A stretch of 64,000 nucleotides of DNA. Source: Pseudoalteromonas shioyasakiensis. Lineage in GTDB: Bacteria > Pseudomonadota > Gammaproteobacteria > Enterobacterales > Alteromonadaceae. The stretch is from positions 1,942,001 through 2,006,000 of the forward strand of contig NZ_CP077770.1 of the NCBI RefSeq assembly GCF_019134595.1, read 5' to 3'. Positions 26,592-36,253 of the stretch are shown piece after piece. Below the pieces are notes generated by a model. The model worked only from the letters and a program-made list of their open reading frames with translations, was not told the DNA's origin and searched no databases. How positions within the stretch are numbered: position 1 is the first letter of the stretch; every line of letters starts with the position of its first letter. The position numbers were made by a program, and so were the translations under genes.

Positions 26592-28163
26592 TTAGCTCAT
26601 CGCCATCATCATTTTTGCAGGGTCTTCTAAGTAAGACTTCCATAAGTTATTGAAGCGGGCAATTGTTCCGCCATCAATCACTCGGTGGTCTCCAGACCAG
26701 CTTACTTGCATAATAGCAGCTGAAACAACATTGCCTTGTGTATCAAAGCGAGGTAAATGCTGCAGTTTACCTAAAGCAACAATCGCTACCTCAGGTTTAT
26801 TGATGATCGGGGTTGCAATTGTGCCGCCAATCGCACCGATGTTAGAAATGCTAATAGTGCCGCCTTTCAAATCATCCGGTGAAACACGACCATCACGTGC
26901 TGCTTCAGTTAAACGAGTCACTTCGTTTGCAACATCTACGATGCTCTTTGACTGGCATGATTTAATGTTTGGTACAAGTAAACCAATCTTAGAATCAACC
27001 GCCATACCGATGTTATGATCATCAAAGTAAGTTAGCTCACTGCAATCATCATTTACTTGCGAGTTTAATACCGGGAATTGCTTAATCGCTAACGACAGTG
27101 CTTTGATAAAGAACGGCATCATAGTGAGCTTAACGCCCTGTTGCTTATACTGCTCTTTAAGCTCACTGCGCATTGCAATCAGTTTAGTTAGGTCAATTTC
27201 ATCACAGAAAGTAAAGTGAGGAATTGTCGAAACTGAAGCAACCATTTGCTTAGCCATTGCCGCTTTAATGCCTTTAATAGGCTCTACGCGACTGCCACCA
27301 GAAGACGCCACAGTTGATACAGGCTCTGCCGCTTTTGGCGCAGCTTGTTGTGATGCTGCTTGGCTTGGTGTTTCATTCAAGAAGTCTTCGATATCTTGTT
27401 TGTAAATACGGCCGTTTTTACCAGAGCCTGGTACTTGCGTTAAATCAACATCAAGTTCGCGGGCTTTACGACGAACAGCAGGTGAAGCAACAGCTTTCTT
27501 ATTAAGTTGTTTGCTAGAGTTTGCTGAAGTCGCAGGCTTCTGTGAAGGTTTAGTTGCTGCATTTGTTTGTGCTTTAACCACTGCAGAACTTACATCTGGC
27601 TCTGCACTTTGGCCTGCAATGCTCATTTGGAATAATGGGCTGTGAACCGCTGCAATATCACCTTTTTGATAATAAAGCTTTTCAACTTTACCTGTGTATT
27701 TAGCTGGGATTTGCACCAATGCTTTGTCTGTCATTACATCACACACAGCTTGGTCTTCAACGATTTCATCGCCTTCACTCACTAACCACTCAACGATTTC
27801 ACACTCAACGATACCTTCACCGATATCTGGTAAAATAAAATCTTCTAAGTGCTCACCAGCCTCAGATGATGCTTCAGTTGGAGTTACAGGAGCTTGCGCT
27901 TCTTCGCTTTGTGTTGGTGCTTCGCCATCAACATCCATTGCGAATAATGGTGCATGTACTTTCGCAATATCCCCTTTTGCATAATAAAGCTTACTGATCA
28001 CACCATCATGAACAGCAGGAATTTGCACAAGCGCCTTGTCGGTCATAACATCACAAATAGGCTGGTCTTCATTTACTGAATCGCCCTCTGCAACTAACCA
28101 TTCAACAATTTCACACTCTACGATGCCTTCGCCGATATCTGGCAAGATAAAATCTTTAGACAT
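26592..28163 (-). CDS. bkdB: Branched-chain alpha-keto acid dehydrogenase E2 (dihydrolipoyl acyltransferase)
   Basis: E2 transfers the acyl group from the E1 reaction to CoA on a lipoyl arm. The 523 residues hold two lipoyl domains (about 3-80 and 108-185) with nearly identical cores (DIGEGIVECEIVEWLV, CDVMTDKALVQIPA), lipoylated at Lys43 and Lys147. Next come an Ala/Ser/Lys linker, a peripheral subunit-binding domain (about 228-266, ASPAVRRKARELDVDL), and the catalytic domain ending with the active-site motif SGDHRVIDGG. The second lipoyl domain is a recent-looking duplication. E3 (lpd) is not in the operon and must be shared from elsewhere. Confidence 0.96.
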   Translation of the reverse strand: MSKDFILPDIGEGIVECEIVEWLVAEGDSVNEDQPICDVMTDKALVQIPAVHDGVISKLYYAKGDIAKVHAPLFAMDVDGEAPTQSEEAQAPVTPTEASSEAGEHLEDFILPDIGEGIVECEIVEWLVSEGDEIVEDQAVCDVMTDKALVQIPAKYTGKVEKLYYQKGDIAAVHSPLFQMSIAGQSAEPDVSSAVVKAQTNAATKPSQKPATSANSSKQLNKKAVASPAVRRKARELDVDLTQVPGSGKNGRIYKQDIEDFLNETPSQAASQQAAPKAAEPVSTVASSGGSRVEPIKGIKAAMAKQMVASVSTIPHFTFCDEIDLTKLIAMRSELKEQYKQQGVKLTMMPFFIKALSLAIKQFPVLNSQVNDDCSELTYFDDHNIGMAVDSKIGLLVPNIKSCQSKSIVDVANEVTRLTEAARDGRVSPDDLKGGTISISNIGAIGGTIATPIINKPEVAIVALGKLQHLPRFDTQGNVVSAAIMQVSWSGDHRVIDGGTIARFNNLWKSYLEDPAKMMMAMS

Positions 28164-28171
28164 ACTGACTC

Positions 28172-29149
28172 CTAAAACTCTACTGATTGCTTAATCGCAG
28201 CAAGCACTTTAAGTGCATCCGGCACATATTCTTTTTCAAGTGCTAATGGGTATGGCGTATCTAAGCCACACACGCGAGCAATTGGCGATTCAAGGTGTAA
28301 GAAACACTCTTGTTGAATTGTTGCAACGATTTCTGCACCAAAACCATTCGTGATTGGTGCCTCGTGGCTTACCACTAAACGGCCTGTTTTAGTCACTGAT
28401 TTAGCAATTGTCTCAACATCCCATGGTAAAATGGTACGTAAGTCGATCACTTCACAGCTAATACCTTGCTCTGCTGCTTTTTTAGCGGCGTCTTCGATGA
28501 TTTCCATCTGTGCACCCCAAGCAAGTACAGTGACATCAGTGCCTTCTTGCACGATTTCAGCTTTACCGAGCTCGATGCTGTAATCTTCTTCAGGAACTTC
28601 ACCTGTTGATGCACGGTACAAACGTTTCGGTTCAAAGAAAATAACAGGGTTATCATCTTTAATCGATGCACGAAGCAAACCTTTTGCTTGGTATGGGTTA
28701 CGTGGCACCACCAACTTCAAACCAGGTGTGTGAGCAAAATAAGCTTCTGGTGATTGTGAGTGATATAAACCACCTGCAATACCACCACCGTATGGTGTAC
28801 GGATTGTTAGATTGCCAACATTAAATTCATTACCACTACGGTAACGGAACTTAGCTGATTCATTCACGATTTGGTCAAATGCAGGGAAAATATAATCAGC
28901 AAATTGAATTTCAGCTAATGCTGGCGCACCAAACGCCGCTAAGCCATTAGCAAAACCTAAAATACCTTGCTCAGTTAACGGTGTATTGAACACACGATGC
29001 TTACCATATTTTTCTTGTAAGCCAGATGTAGCACGGAATACACCACCAAAATAACCAACGTCTTCACCGAAAATACATGCATTTGGATGCTCTGCCATGG
29101 TGATATCAAGGGCTGAATTAATTGCATGAAGCATGTTCATTTTAGCCAT
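28172..29149 (-). CDS. bkdA2: Branched-chain alpha-keto acid dehydrogenase E1 beta
   Basis: E1 beta pairs with E1 alpha in the thiamin-diphosphate decarboxylase that acts on keto acids of Val, Leu and Ile. The 325 residues start [20 protein letters not shown] and contain [36 protein letters not shown] and the [19 protein letters not shown] segment near the active site, all typical of the branched-chain type rather than pyruvate type. The C-terminal transketolase domain has [15 protein letters not shown]. It overlaps E1 alpha by one base (ATG/TAA type junction), so translation is coupled. Confidence 0.96.
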   Translation of the reverse strand: MAKMNMLHAINSALDITMAEHPNACIFGEDVGYFGGVFRATSGLQEKYGKHRVFNTPLTEQGILGFANGLAAFGAPALAEIQFADYIFPAFDQIVNESAKFRYRSGNEFNVGNLTIRTPYGGGIAGGLYHSQSPEAYFAHTPGLKLVVPRNPYQAKGLLRASIKDDNPVIFFEPKRLYRASTGEVPEEDYSIELGKAEIVQEGTDVTVLAWGAQMEIIEDAAKKAAEQGISCEVIDLRTILPWDVETIAKSVTKTGRLVVSHEAPITNGFGAEIVATIQQECFLHLESPIARVCGLDTPYPLALEKEYVPDALKVLAAIKQSVEF

Positions 29150-30363
29150 TACTTGAATCTCCCTGCAGTTGTTGGATAAGCATCAGGATGCTGCAAAATG
29201 TGCTCTTTTAGTTCTTCATATTGTTTTTGTAGTGATGGGATTGGCTTATCATAAACATCAGAAATAAGCTCTTCTAATGCTGGTTTTGCTACTTTTTCAG
29301 CGCGTTTAAGAGCTGCTAAAATTTCTTCACGAATTGTTTCTTTGTCTTTCGCATCTTGCGCTTCATCTAACCAACCTTGCTTTAATAGCCACTTACGGAA
29401 ACGCTCGATTGGACAGCCTTTATGCTTTGCTTCTTCGTCTTTTGTACGGTAGCCGCTTGGGTCGTCACTCGTTGAGTGAGCGCCAAGACGATAGGCAATC
29501 GATTCAATTAAAACAGGTTCGCCTTTGGTAGTCGCAATTTCACGGGCTTTTTTCGTTGCAGCATAAACTGCAAGTGCATCGGCACCGTCAACACGGATTG
29601 TTTTAATGCCATAGCCAACACCACGTGATGCAATACCATCACCTTTAAATTGTTCATCAGCAGGTGTAGAAATCGCATAACCATTGTTACGAGCAAAGAA
29701 AATCACCGGTGCTTCGTGAACTGCGGCCATATTTAAACCAGCATGGAAATCACCTTCAGACGCAGCGCCTTCACCAAAGTAACAAATAGTGATGTTATCA
29801 ATAGTGCTGTTTAACTCACCGGTTTGGGCATCAATATGACGAACTTTTTGGCCGTATGCATAACCTGTTGCTTGTGGAATTTGTGTACCAAGCGGTGATG
29901 AAATAGTCATGTAGTTAAGTTCGCGTGAGCCATAGTGAATTGGCATTTGACGACCTTTACCCAAATCTTTTTCATTTGAGAACATTTGATTCATGAATTG
30001 GTCAAGGCTAAAACCACGATAACGTAAAGCTGCTTGCTCACGGTATTGGGCCATGATCATGTCGTTTTGATCAAGCGCTGCAGCTGATGCTGTTACAGCC
30101 GCTTCTTCACCTAGACATTGCATATAAAAGCTTACACGACCTTGACGCTGTGCTGCTTGCATACGCTCATCCAGCGCACGAATAAAACGCATTGTCTCGT
30201 ATAAACGGATTGCTGTTGCTTTGTCGATATCAGGTGCGGTTGCACCTTCGTAGATGTCGCCTTCCTCATTAAGAATACTTAATGTAGGGATCGTTAATGC
30301 GTGACCATCAATAAATGACAGTTCATGATTAATGTTTAGCGATACGTTATTTGGATTACTCAT
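29149..30363 (-). CDS. bkdA1: Branched-chain alpha-keto acid dehydrogenase E1 alpha
   Basis: E1 alpha binds thiamin diphosphate and magnesium and starts the decarboxylation. The 404 residues include [19 protein letters not shown], the cofactor motif opening [16 protein letters not shown] and closing [12 protein letters not shown], and [19 protein letters not shown], the phospho-loop region typical of branched-chain E1 alpha. It is the first gene of the bkd operon. A LiuR-like palindrome lies about 125 bases upstream, matching those at etf, which supports shared control by branched-chain acid breakdown. Confidence 0.96.
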   Translation of the reverse strand: MSNPNNVSLNINHELSFIDGHALTIPTLSILNEEGDIYEGATAPDIDKATAIRLYETMRFIRALDERMQAAQRQGRVSFYMQCLGEEAAVTASAAALDQNDMIMAQYREQAALRYRGFSLDQFMNQMFSNEKDLGKGRQMPIHYGSRELNYMTISSPLGTQIPQATGYAYGQKVRHIDAQTGELNSTIDNITICYFGEGAASEGDFHAGLNMAAVHEAPVIFFARNNGYAISTPADEQFKGDGIASRGVGYGIKTIRVDGADALAVYAATKKAREIATTKGEPVLIESIAYRLGAHSTSDDPSGYRTKDEEAKHKGCPIERFRKWLLKQGWLDEAQDAKDKETIREEILAALKRAEKVAKPALEELISDVYDKPIPSLQKQYEELKEHILQHPDAYPTTAGRFK

Positions 30364-30485
30364 AACCTACCTTCTTTCGTTGTCAGAAACCTACGCTACT
30401 GCCCTTAATTATAGTTTTATCAGCATGAGCTGTAAGGATAAAGTTTGCGCAATATTCAATCTAATTAAATTAAACTGCCGTCACT

Positions 30486-30499
30486 TTACGTTAACGTAA
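30486..30499. promoter_or_regulatory. LiuR-like operator upstream of bkd
   Basis: TTACGTTAACGTAA is a perfect 14-bp palindrome, preceded by CTT and followed by G. It shares the ACGT-NN-ACGT frame of the etf sites. It lies in the 269-base gap between the E1 alpha start and the astE stop. The regulator gene is not in the window. Confidence 0.6.
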
Positions 30500-30555
30500 G
30501 TTGTTATTCAACTAATCATAGACGAATAGATGATAAATGGCTAAAAACGCATGGA

Positions 30556-30604
30556 AAGTTAACTATACAACAAGATAAATTCTTTATAGTCATATAGTTA
30601 ACTT
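30556..30604. repeat. 12-bp inverted repeat downstream of astE
   Basis: AAGTTAACTATA (30556-30567) and TATAGTTAACTT (30593-30604) are perfect inverted copies 25 bases apart. They lie just past the astE stop and upstream of bkd. No U-run fits a terminator. It may be an operator or a decayed repeat. Confidence 0.6.
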
Positions 30605-30632
30605 AATTTAGATGGGTGTTAATGCAGAAATT

Positions 30633-31688
30633 TTAAATAAAGTTGCTATCAACTTGCATTGGAATAACAGTAAGCAAAGCGCGCTGACCTAAGACTACAT
30701 CAGCGTTTGGAAAGATAATAGCTTCACCGTCTACTTCCGCTTCATATGTGGTCTGACCATCAGTTGCCATTAATTCACCCTTTGCGAAACCGGTGAAATT
30801 TTCTACATCATCAGCAAATGGGAAACTAAAGTCTTCGCAAGTACGGTTTATTGTTCTATATACTGAAAACAACTCGAAATCTTCTGCATTGAATTCTTTA
30901 TATTCAACAGATTCTTGACTAATTAATGCAATTAAGGTTTTTTTGGTTTTCTCAAATCGCGACATGTCGTTTTCGCCAAATGGTTTTACTTGGCCAAGTT
31001 CTACCGTAAATGAGTCAGCTCCATGCACAAACGACGAGTAGTAACTAAAGGTAGTTGCCGCTGATTTCATCATTAGTACCGTGTTTACGCCACAGCTAAG
31101 TAAAAATTGCAGTTGTGATTTTTTCCACGGTTTCCCATGTAAGAAAGGATACACTGCGAACTTTTCATTTTTAGAGCCACGAATTGCAGTGTGAAGATCA
31201 TAATGAAAACGCTCACTGCCCTGGTTGCCTCTTGCAAAGAAATCAGTAACCACGTCTTCAAGCAGCTTTGCACGAACTCGCTCAGGGTTAGAAGCAATGC
31301 CTTCTACAGTATGATGACCATTAAACAAACGGTTTAAGTTTTCATCTACAAAACGCTTACCGATATTAATAGATTTAGGATTACCATAAATAAACAGTAC
31401 ACGCTGCTTCAAGGTAAGTTGTTCTGTAATGATTGACTTGATTAATTGATCGCAGATTTCAATTGGCGCAGTTTCGTTACCATGTACCGCACTTGAAAGT
31501 ACAATATCTTTGTTTGTTTGCTGCGTAGGTTGAAACTCAATGATACCCGTGTCGTGAACAGTGACATCAGTACCATTTGCAAGGGTAAATGCACAAGATT
31601 CTAGTGAAAACTCATTGTTGCGGGTCAGGGTTAAAAAGTCGCCGGTACTTTTTAATTCTTCGAGATATGAAGGAGTTGAATAGCTCAT
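30633..31688 (-). CDS. astE: Succinylglutamate desuccinylase
   Basis: AstE hydrolyses N-succinylglutamate to glutamate and succinate, the last step of the arginine succinyltransferase pathway. It is an M14-like zinc hydrolase: [16 protein letters not shown] supplies the His and Glu metal ligands, and [16 protein letters not shown] the later His and an arginine. [12 protein letters not shown] is the conserved catalytic Glu segment. The length of 351 matches the family. No astA, astB or astD is adjacent, so the pathway is split in this genome or those genes lie elsewhere. It follows pgm after a terminator. Confidence 0.95.
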   Translation of the reverse strand: MSYSTPSYLEELKSTGDFLTLTRNNEFSLESCAFTLANGTDVTVHDTGIIEFQPTQQTNKDIVLSSAVHGNETAPIEICDQLIKSIITEQLTLKQRVLFIYGNPKSINIGKRFVDENLNRLFNGHHTVEGIASNPERVRAKLLEDVVTDFFARGNQGSERFHYDLHTAIRGSKNEKFAVYPFLHGKPWKKSQLQFLLSCGVNTVLMMKSAATTFSYYSSFVHGADSFTVELGQVKPFGENDMSRFEKTKKTLIALISQESVEYKEFNAEDFELFSVYRTINRTCEDFSFPFADDVENFTGFAKGELMATDGQTTYEAEVDGEAIIFPNADVVLGQRALLTVIPMQVDSNFI

Positions 31689-31722
31689 TGTTCTATCCTA
31701 AAAATGCGTGAGAGTAGAATAC

Positions 31723-31750
31723 AAAAACGGCTGAGAATCTCAGCCGTTTT
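31723..31750. terminator. pgm terminator
   Basis: AAAACGGCTGAG and CTCAGCCGTTTT pair around AAT; it lies between pgm and astE and would stop the leftward seqA-pgm transcript. Confidence 0.88.
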
Positions 31751-31767
31751 AATAGGTAAAAAAGGAA

Positions 31768-33405
31768 TTAGCTAATTACTGAATCAACCAGCTTTTTCGC
31801 TTCTTTTTCTAATAATGCTAGATGTTCTTCACCTTTGAATGATTCAAGGTAAATTTTATAAATATCTTCAGTGCCAGATGGGCGTGCAGCAAACCAACCG
31901 TTTTCAGTAACAACTTTTAAACCGCCGATAGCAGCGTTATTACCAGGGGCATGGGTTAGTTTTTGCGTAATGGCATCACCCGCTAACGTACTTGCAGTTA
32001 CATCATCAGCTGATAACGCTTTTAAACGTGATTTTTGTTCTGCACTAGCTGGCGCATCAATACGTTTATAAATAGGCGCACCGAACTCTTGTTCAAGTTC
32101 TTTATAAAGCTGTGAAGGTGTTTTACCCGTTACGGCTAAAATCTCTGCAGCAAGTAGACCTAAGATGAAACCATCTTTATCAGTGTTCCAAACTGTACCA
32201 TCAAAGCGTAAGAATGACGCCCCTGCACTTTCTTCACCACCAAAAGCAAGGGTACCTTTGCTTAAGCCTTCAACAAACCATTTAAAGCCTACCGGTACTT
32301 CTTTTACTTCGCGGTTATTACGTGAAACCACTTTATCAATCATGCCGCTTGATACCAGCGTTTTACCAATTGCAACCTCTTTTGACCATTCGCGGTTATT
32401 TAATAAGTAGTCAATTGCAACTGCTAAAAAGTGATTTGGATTCATTAAGCCGTCTGGGGTAACAATACCATGGCGGTCATAATCAGGGTCGTTACCAATA
32501 CCGATATCATAGTCATCTTTTAATGCAATAAGGTTTGTCATTGCATAAGGAGATGAGCAATCCATACGGATTTTGCCGTCTTTATCTAAAGGCATGAATG
32601 AGAACGTCGGATCAACAGACTCATTTACGACCGTTAAGTCTAAATTATATTTTTCTGCAATGACTGGCCAAAAGTTGATACCAGAGCCACCAAGTGGGTC
32701 GACGCCAATTTTAATTTTCGCATCGCTAATTGCTTTTAGGTTAACGATATTAACTAAGTCATCAACATAAGGGGTAATTAAGTCTTGGTACTTAATAAAA
32801 CCAGAACGTGATGCTTTAGCATATGGAAATAACTCTACTTCAACTAAGTCTTCTAAAAGTAATTGATTTGCTCTGTCTTCAATCCACTTAGTTACATCAG
32901 TATCTGCAGGGCCACCATTTGGCGGGTTATATTTAAAACCACCGTCTTCTGGCGGATTATGTGAAGGAGTTACCACAATACCATCAGCAAGTTCATTTGG
33001 GTTTTCTTTGTTATGGCAAACAACAGCATGACTGATTACAGGTGTTGGCGTGTAATCGTCATTTTCTTGTGCAATGACTTGCACTTCGTTTGCAACAAGC
33101 ACTTCGATAGCTGAGTTAAACGCCGCTTCACTCAATGCGTGTGTATCTTTACCTAAGAAAAGTGGGCCAAAAATATTGTTTTCTTTACGGTAATCACAAA
33201 TTGCTTGAGTGATCGCTAAAATATGCGATTCATTAAATTTTACATCGAACGAACAACCACGATGGCCAGATGTACCAAAAGCAACGCAGTGCTCTGGGTT
33301 TTGTTCTAGGTCAGGTTCATTTAAGTAATAAGCCGAGATCAGTTTTGGTACATTCACTAAGCTTGATTGCGGTGCAGGTTTACCTGCATCTGGATGAATC
33401 GCCAT
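31768..33405 (-). CDS. pgm: Phosphoglucomutase
   Basis: Pgm interconverts glucose 1-phosphate and glucose 6-phosphate for glycogen, nucleotide-sugar and glycolytic use. The 545 residues show [12 protein letters not shown] at the start, [16 protein letters not shown] with the phosphorylated serine, the metal loop [10 protein letters not shown], the sugar loop GGEESAGAS, and [12 protein letters not shown] for phosphate binding. This is the long E. coli-type alpha-D-glucose-specific enzyme. It begins 16 bases after seqA, the same order as in E. coli (seqA-pgm). Confidence 0.98.
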   Translation of the reverse strand: MAIHPDAGKPAPQSSLVNVPKLISAYYLNEPDLEQNPEHCVAFGTSGHRGCSFDVKFNESHILAITQAICDYRKENNIFGPLFLGKDTHALSEAAFNSAIEVLVANEVQVIAQENDDYTPTPVISHAVVCHNKENPNELADGIVVTPSHNPPEDGGFKYNPPNGGPADTDVTKWIEDRANQLLLEDLVEVELFPYAKASRSGFIKYQDLITPYVDDLVNIVNLKAISDAKIKIGVDPLGGSGINFWPVIAEKYNLDLTVVNESVDPTFSFMPLDKDGKIRMDCSSPYAMTNLIALKDDYDIGIGNDPDYDRHGIVTPDGLMNPNHFLAVAIDYLLNNREWSKEVAIGKTLVSSGMIDKVVSRNNREVKEVPVGFKWFVEGLSKGTLAFGGEESAGASFLRFDGTVWNTDKDGFILGLLAAEILAVTGKTPSQLYKELEQEFGAPIYKRIDAPASAEQKSRLKALSADDVTASTLAGDAITQKLTHAPGNNAAIGGLKVVTENGWFAARPSGTEDIYKIYLESFKGEEHLALLEKEAKKLVDSVIS

Positions 33406-33421
33406 ATTATTTCCTTATGGA

Positions 33422-34024
33422 TTATAAGTAATCACGAATTTTTTCTGCTTCATCTGCGCTGTAGCCTAAGCACAGTGCTACTTCGTGAAGCATCATTTTT
33501 TTTCTGGTTGTATTTGAATTTGTCATCACCCAATACTCAGTATCAGTGATATTTTTTGGATTCATGCTGCTACCACTTTCCAGTAGTGCTTCTTTGCTAG
33601 TGGCAAAATAAACACGGTCACGGCCTTTAATTTCAAGCACGTTAGCAAAATCTTTTTTATGCGTTCTATATAAAGCAGCTAGTATAAATAAGAATCGACC
33701 AACAACACCTTTTTGCATTGCCAGTTCTTCTTTGTTTAATACATTAAACACATTACCTTTCACTTGTGTCGATGCTGTGACAGTTTGTGCAGCCTCTTCA
33801 ACATTTTCGTCGCTTGGTTCAAGGCTTGATTCTTGTTCTGCTTGTTCTTGTATTTCAACAACTGGGGTTTCTTGTTCAGTTTTAGTAGTTGTTTCAACTG
33901 GGGCATTAGCGCCATCAGAGAGGTTTAATAAACGACGCAAAATGGTTGATGCACTTTCACCAATACTTTGCGTGTTGCTTGCAATGTATTGATATAACTC
34001 GTCGTCTATGTCGATTTTTTTCAT
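33422..34024 (-). CDS. seqA: Replication initiation regulator SeqA
   Basis: SeqA binds hemimethylated GATC sites, sequesters oriC after initiation and organises new DNA; its presence implies Dam methylation. The N-terminal multimerisation domain reads MKKIDIDDELYQYIASNTQS..GESASTILRRLL. A long acidic, Gln/Glu-rich linker (about 45-90) is followed by the DNA-binding domain, with RFLFILAALYRTHKKDFANV, RDRVYFA and TRKKMMLHEVALCLGYS. The start at 34024 fits E. coli SeqA and has AGGAA seven bases upstream; a longer reading to 34048 adds eight unsupported residues. The linker is longer than in E. coli. seqA is followed by pgm. Confidence 0.96.
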   Translation of the reverse strand: MKKIDIDDELYQYIASNTQSIGESASTILRRLLNLSDGANAPVETTTKTEQETPVVEIQEQAEQESSLEPSDENVEEAAQTVTASTQVKGNVFNVLNKEELAMQKGVVGRFLFILAALYRTHKKDFANVLEIKGRDRVYFATSKEALLESGSSMNPKNITDTEYWVMTNSNTTRKKMMLHEVALCLGYSADEAEKIRDYL

Positions 34025-34155
34025 GTTATTCCTGTCTTTACGGGTCACATTTTAAAAGTTCTCAATGATTATACCTAAGCTCGCAGCAATTCTCTATGTT
34101 TTGCATTTTGTAATTTCACTAGGCAAAATACTGCCATTAAAATTAGGAGTTGAAA

Positions 34156-34920
34156 ATGCTATTAAACTACCAACAAATGGGTCAAGGTTCAGACGTTGTA
34201 TTGATCCACGGTTTGTTTGGTTCACTTGAAAACCTCAATGTAATCGCAAAAGCATTAGCTGAAAATTATCGTGTAACGAATATCGATTTACGTAACCACG
34301 GTAAATCGTTTCATAGCGAGACCATGAATTATGGTGCTATGGCGAAAGATGTCAGTGAGTTACTTGAACATCTAAATATTAGTAAAGCGCACATCATAGG
34401 TCATTCAATGGGTGGCAAAGTGGCCATGCAATTAGCACTTAATCACCCTGCACTTATCGATAAGCTTGTAGTGTTAGATATTTCTCCTGTTGCTAATAAT
34501 CCTCGTCACAGTGCTATTTTTGCAGGCCTTAACGAAGTTTCACAATCTAATATCAGTGATAGAAAAGCAGCTGATGAAATACTTGCCAAGCACATTGAGG
34601 AAATGGGGGTACGTCAGTTTTTATTAAAAAGCTTTGCTAAAAATGATCAAGGTCACTATCAATGGCGCTTTAATTTAGCTGTTTTATACCAGCAATATGA
34701 AAATATTTTAGCACAAGTTAGTGAAAATGATTCTTGTTTATGTGATACTTTATTCATTAAAGGTAATGATTCTGACTACATTTTAGCAGAGCACCGCCCT
34801 GCTATTATGGCGTTATTCCCTAATGCAAAAGCAAAAATTATTCATGGTGCTGGTCACTGGCTACATGCCCAAAAACCACTTGCTGTAAATAAAGCAATCA
34901 GCGATTTTTTAGCTCATTAA
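34156..34920 (+). CDS. ybfF: YbfF-type alpha/beta hydrolase (esterase)
   Basis: A 254-residue alpha/beta hydrolase. LIHGLFGSLENL forms the oxyanion region, GHSMGGK the nucleophile elbow (catalytic Ser near residue 90), and the final GAGHWLHAQKP supplies the His. YbfF in E. coli hydrolyses short acyl-CoA and esters in vitro, and its true role is unclear. The ATG at 34156 is favoured over the TTG at 34150, because AGGAG is six bases ahead. It diverges from seqA exactly as in E. coli. Confidence 0.93.
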   Translation: MLLNYQQMGQGSDVVLIHGLFGSLENLNVIAKALAENYRVTNIDLRNHGKSFHSETMNYGAMAKDVSELLEHLNISKAHIIGHSMGGKVAMQLALNHPALIDKLVVLDISPVANNPRHSAIFAGLNEVSQSNISDRKAADEILAKHIEEMGVRQFLLKSFAKNDQGHYQWRFNLAVLYQQYENILAQVSENDSCLCDTLFIKGNDSDYILAEHRPAIMALFPNAKAKIIHGAGHWLHAQKPLAVNKAISDFLAH

Positions 34921-35019
34921 TTGGGCTGATAAAATTCGCTGTTTTTGATCGTGCGCACTAAATTATTATAAATTTGTGTGCTATAGTACGCGCCGTTTAA
35001 TTTAAAGGTTTATACGTTG

Positions 35020-35241
35020 ATGGTCAGTCAGTTAATTAACGAATTTGATACCTTAGGGTTGTATTTTGGCTTAGCCGGTATTTTCTTTTTTATTGGAATG
35101 GCAATTCAAGATGTCCTTAAAAAAGGTGATGTACCACGATTTGGCCGATACATCGTTTGGTTAGTGCTATTTTTAGGCTGTTCTGGGTTTATAGCGAAAG
35201 GACTTATTCAAGTCTTTTGGCAAGGTGCAGGTGTGGGCTAG
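35020..35241 (+). CDS. Small DUF2788 membrane protein
   Basis: A 73-residue protein with two membrane helices (LYFGLAGIFFFIGMAIQ and RYIVWLVLFLGCSGFIA) separated by a basic turn KKGDVPRFGR. This matches the DUF2788 family, which often sits beside ybfE in gammaproteobacteria. Function unknown. It ends two bases before the ybfE start, so the two are co-translated. ATG at 35020 or the TTG at 35017 are possible starts; AAAGG lies 8-11 bases ahead. Confidence 0.75.
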   Translation: MVSQLINEFDTLGLYFGLAGIFFFIGMAIQDVLKKGDVPRFGRYIVWLVLFLGCSGFIAKGLIQVFWQGAGVG

Positions 35242-35243
35242 AC

Positions 35244-35522
35244 ATGGCAAAGTCAGAAACAGATAGAACAACACCCGATTTATTTGAATACGAAAAGCGC
35301 CCAGGTAGGCCTAAAACAAATCCCCTACCTCGCGATATGCAATTAAAAGTAAATAAACGTAATCAAATAAAGCGAGATAAAGCACGTGGTTTAAAGCGTG
35401 TAGAATTTAAGGTTTCATCACAGTTATATCAAGCATTAAGCGATATGGCAGATGCGCAGAATATTAGCCGTAGCGCGTTGATTGAAACAATTTTACAAGA
35501 AAGATTGGCTATTGATAGATAG
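35244..35522 (+). CDS. ybfE: YbfE-family ribbon-helix-helix protein
   Basis: A 92-residue basic protein opening MAKSETDRTTPDLFEYEKRP with GRPKTNPLPRD next, nearly the E. coli YbfE opening. The C-terminal half (LKRVEFKVSSQLYQALSDMA...ISRSALIETIL) has a ribbon-helix-helix look. In E. coli it is annotated LexA-regulated; I see no CTGT-N8-ACAG box in the 100 bases upstream here. A longer reading from 35157 overlaps the DUF2788 gene and lacks family support. It lies between the DUF2788 gene and fldA. Confidence 0.88.
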   Translation: MAKSETDRTTPDLFEYEKRPGRPKTNPLPRDMQLKVNKRNQIKRDKARGLKRVEFKVSSQLYQALSDMADAQNISRSALIETILQERLAIDR

Positions 35523-35536
35523 AAGGTTTTAAATCC

Positions 35537-36064
35537 ATGTCAAGCGTAGGTATTTTTTTCGGAAGTGACACAGGCAATACTGAACACGTAGCTAAAATGA
35601 TTCAAAAAGAATTAGGTAAAAAGCTTGTAGCGGTTCACGACATTGCAAAAAGTTCTAAAGAAGAGATTGCTGAATTCGATTTATTGTTATTCGGTATTCC
35701 AACTTGGTACTACGGTGAAGCTCAATGTGACTGGGATGATTTCTTCCCTGAATTAGAAGAAGTTGACTTCGAAGGTAAACTTGTTGCTATTTTCGGCTGC
35801 GGTGATCAAGAAGACTATGCAGAATACTTCTTAGATGCAATGGGCATGATCAACGATATCGTTACTGAGCGTGGCGCAATCGTTGTTGGTCATTGGTCAA
35901 CTGAAGGCTACGACTTTGAAGCTTCAAAAGCACTAGTAGATGACAGCAACTTTGTTGGCCTAGGCATTGATGAAGACCGTCAACCAGAGCTTACTGAAAA
36001 GCGTGTTAAAGACTGGTGTGCTCAAGTTTATGACGAAATGTGTTTAGCGGAACTTGCTGATTAA
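35537..36064 (+). CDS. fldA: Flavodoxin I
   Basis: A 175-residue FMN electron carrier used by radical-SAM enzymes such as BioB and in other reductive steps. The phosphate loop is GSDTGNTEHVAKM, the FMN-stacking loop is TWYYGEAQCDWDDFF, and GCGDQEDYAEYF is the second loop, as in long-chain flavodoxins. The order ybfE-fldA-fur is the E. coli one. GAAGGTTTTAAATCC precedes the start. Having flavodoxin beside fur is consistent with its role when iron is scarce. Confidence 0.97.
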   Translation: MSSVGIFFGSDTGNTEHVAKMIQKELGKKLVAVHDIAKSSKEEIAEFDLLLFGIPTWYYGEAQCDWDDFFPELEEVDFEGKLVAIFGCGDQEDYAEYFLDAMGMINDIVTERGAIVVGHWSTEGYDFEASKALVDDSNFVGLGIDEDRQPELTEKRVKDWCAQVYDEMCLAELAD

Positions 36065-36100
36065 TAACAAGTATTACTCGCATTTACTAGCTGATGTAAA

Positions 36101-36226
36101 GATGCACAACCGGTTCGTTTTTGTTCAAAAAACCAGCAATTAGACGAATTGTTCTTTGCACTTAGTAACTAGGCACGTTATTCTAACAGTTGCTAATGTG
36201 TCGTGTGCATCTTGAAGGTGCCTAGT
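36101..36226 (+). promoter_or_regulatory. fur leader with interleaved inverted repeats
   Basis: Two inverted-repeat pairs alternate: GATGCACA (36101-36108) with TGTGCATC (36204-36211), and ACTAGGCAC (36168-36176) with GTGCCTAGT (36218-36226). The order A-B-A'-B' means the two helices cannot nest; they would form a pseudoknot or exclude each other. The block ends 27 bases before the fur ATG. Confidence 0.5.
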
Positions 36227-36253
36227 ATAACTAAATAAATTGAGACAGATTGA

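Noticed and set aside
26650..27018. 122-codon open frame opposite the E2 catalytic domain
   Set aside because: Antisense shadow with no ribosome site or recognisable domain.
27694..27984. 96-codon open frame opposite the E2 lipoyl domains
   Set aside because: It is antisense to a strongly conserved gene, has no family features, and reflects codon bias of the real frame.
34025..34048. Longer SeqA start
   Set aside because: Eight extra residues lack family support, and AGGAA is placed correctly for the ATG at 34024.
34921..35019. SOS box ahead of the DUF2788-ybfE pair
   Set aside because: No CTGT-N8-ACAG pattern is present, although ybfE is annotated as LexA-regulated in E. coli.
35157..35243. 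Longer YbfE start
   Set aside because: It runs through the DUF2788 gene in another frame, and the E. coli YbfE opening begins at 35244.
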